25,049 nucleotides of DNA from Bianquea renquensis. GTDB taxonomy: Bacteria > Bacillota > Clostridia > Lachnospirales > Bianqueaceae. Positions 24,931-25,049 of the stretch are shown piece after piece. Below the pieces are notes generated by a model. It was not told the origin of the DNA. It ran no database searches and worked only from the letters and a program-made list of their open reading frames with translations. A program made the translations under genes and the position numbers. The DNA is taken from the NCBI RefSeq assembly GCF_014384895.1, contig NZ_JACRSQ010000039.1:1-25049 (forward strand), written 5' to 3'. Positions within the stretch are counted from its first letter, which is position 1, and each line of letters starts with the position of its first letter.

Positions 24931-25049
24931 AATCGAGTAGGAGGTAGGCGATTATTTCGCCTACCGACCTCTCACACCACCGTGCGTACCGTTCGGTACA
25001 CGGCGGTTCAATCAACTTAACAGGTAACGCACCTTGCGGTGTAGTAGTC
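24931..25049 (-). mobile_element. Group II intron 3' end (domains V and VI), partial at window edge
   Basis: On the minus strand, TTGAACCGCCGTGTACCGAA leads into a domain V hairpin at 24977-25006: CCGCCGTG and TACC arms, GAAC loop, GGTA, a two-base CG bulge, then CACGGTGG. A domain VI-like hairpin follows at 24943-24965 (GGTAGGCGA, loop AATAA, TCGCCTACC), and the intron end is near CTACTCGAT at about 24932. The lower helix, two-base bulge and four-base loop are the diagnostic shape of domain V. The reverse transcriptase gene and domains I-III would lie beyond base 25049. The downstream flank (24877-24930) separates it from the end of the lacI-type gene, towards which it points. Confidence 0.75.

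Overview
The window looks like a mid-GC Bacillota chromosome, most likely class Clostridia. The evidence is a PolC-type replicative polymerase, the MEP-pathway/cell-envelope gene order pyrH-frr-uppS-cdsA-dxr-rseP-ispG-polC, Gram-positive ribosome binding sites (AAGGAGG type), sigma-A promoters, and an LplA/LplB/YtcP-type sugar importer. A genus cannot be named from the sequence alone.

Layout. (1) 1-555: the tail of a large serine recombinase, cut by the window edge. (2) 616-5262, all on the minus strand: a worn-down nonribosomal peptide locus. Two intact, overlapping ABC exporter genes (616-3928) sit downstream of a broken BtrH/C39-like gene (about 3925-4378). Upstream of that are frameshifted remains of an NRPS (A10-like motif, carrier protein with GGDS, condensation domain with HHILLDG; about 4378-5262). 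These genes look AT-richer than the core operon. (3) 5262-5539: an N-terminal scrap of an IS110-family transposase, ending just short of the polC stop. (4) 5540-16558, minus strand: an eight-gene core operon driven by a clear promoter at 16594-16622. The usual upstream partners rpsB-tsf are not next to pyrH. (5) 16640-17353: a non-coding junction with three imperfect 110-127 bp repeats and a probable group II intron scrap. (6) 17354-23375, minus strand: a glycan-use operon (lipoprotein binding protein, two permeases, GH94 phosphorylase), facing a divergent LacI-family regulator (23848-24876) across a 472-bp AT-rich control region. (7) 24931-25049: the 3' end (domains V and VI) of a group II intron whose body lies beyond the window.

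How the genes work together. The core operon makes isoprenoid precursors (dxr, ispG), the undecaprenyl carrier (uppS), CDP-diacylglycerol (cdsA), an intramembrane protease (rseP), UMP kinase, ribosome recycling factor and the replicative polymerase. The sugar operon would capture an oligosaccharide outside the cell, import it, and cleave it by phosphorolysis inside. The LacI regulator probably controls the shared promoter region.

Most worth a second look: the decayed NRPS/BtrH-like locus with its orphaned intact exporter; a duplicated OB-domain unit in PolC; the sugar locus bracketed by two same-strand group II intron pieces; and the CTTGA/CTTGACA repeat pattern in the divergent control region.
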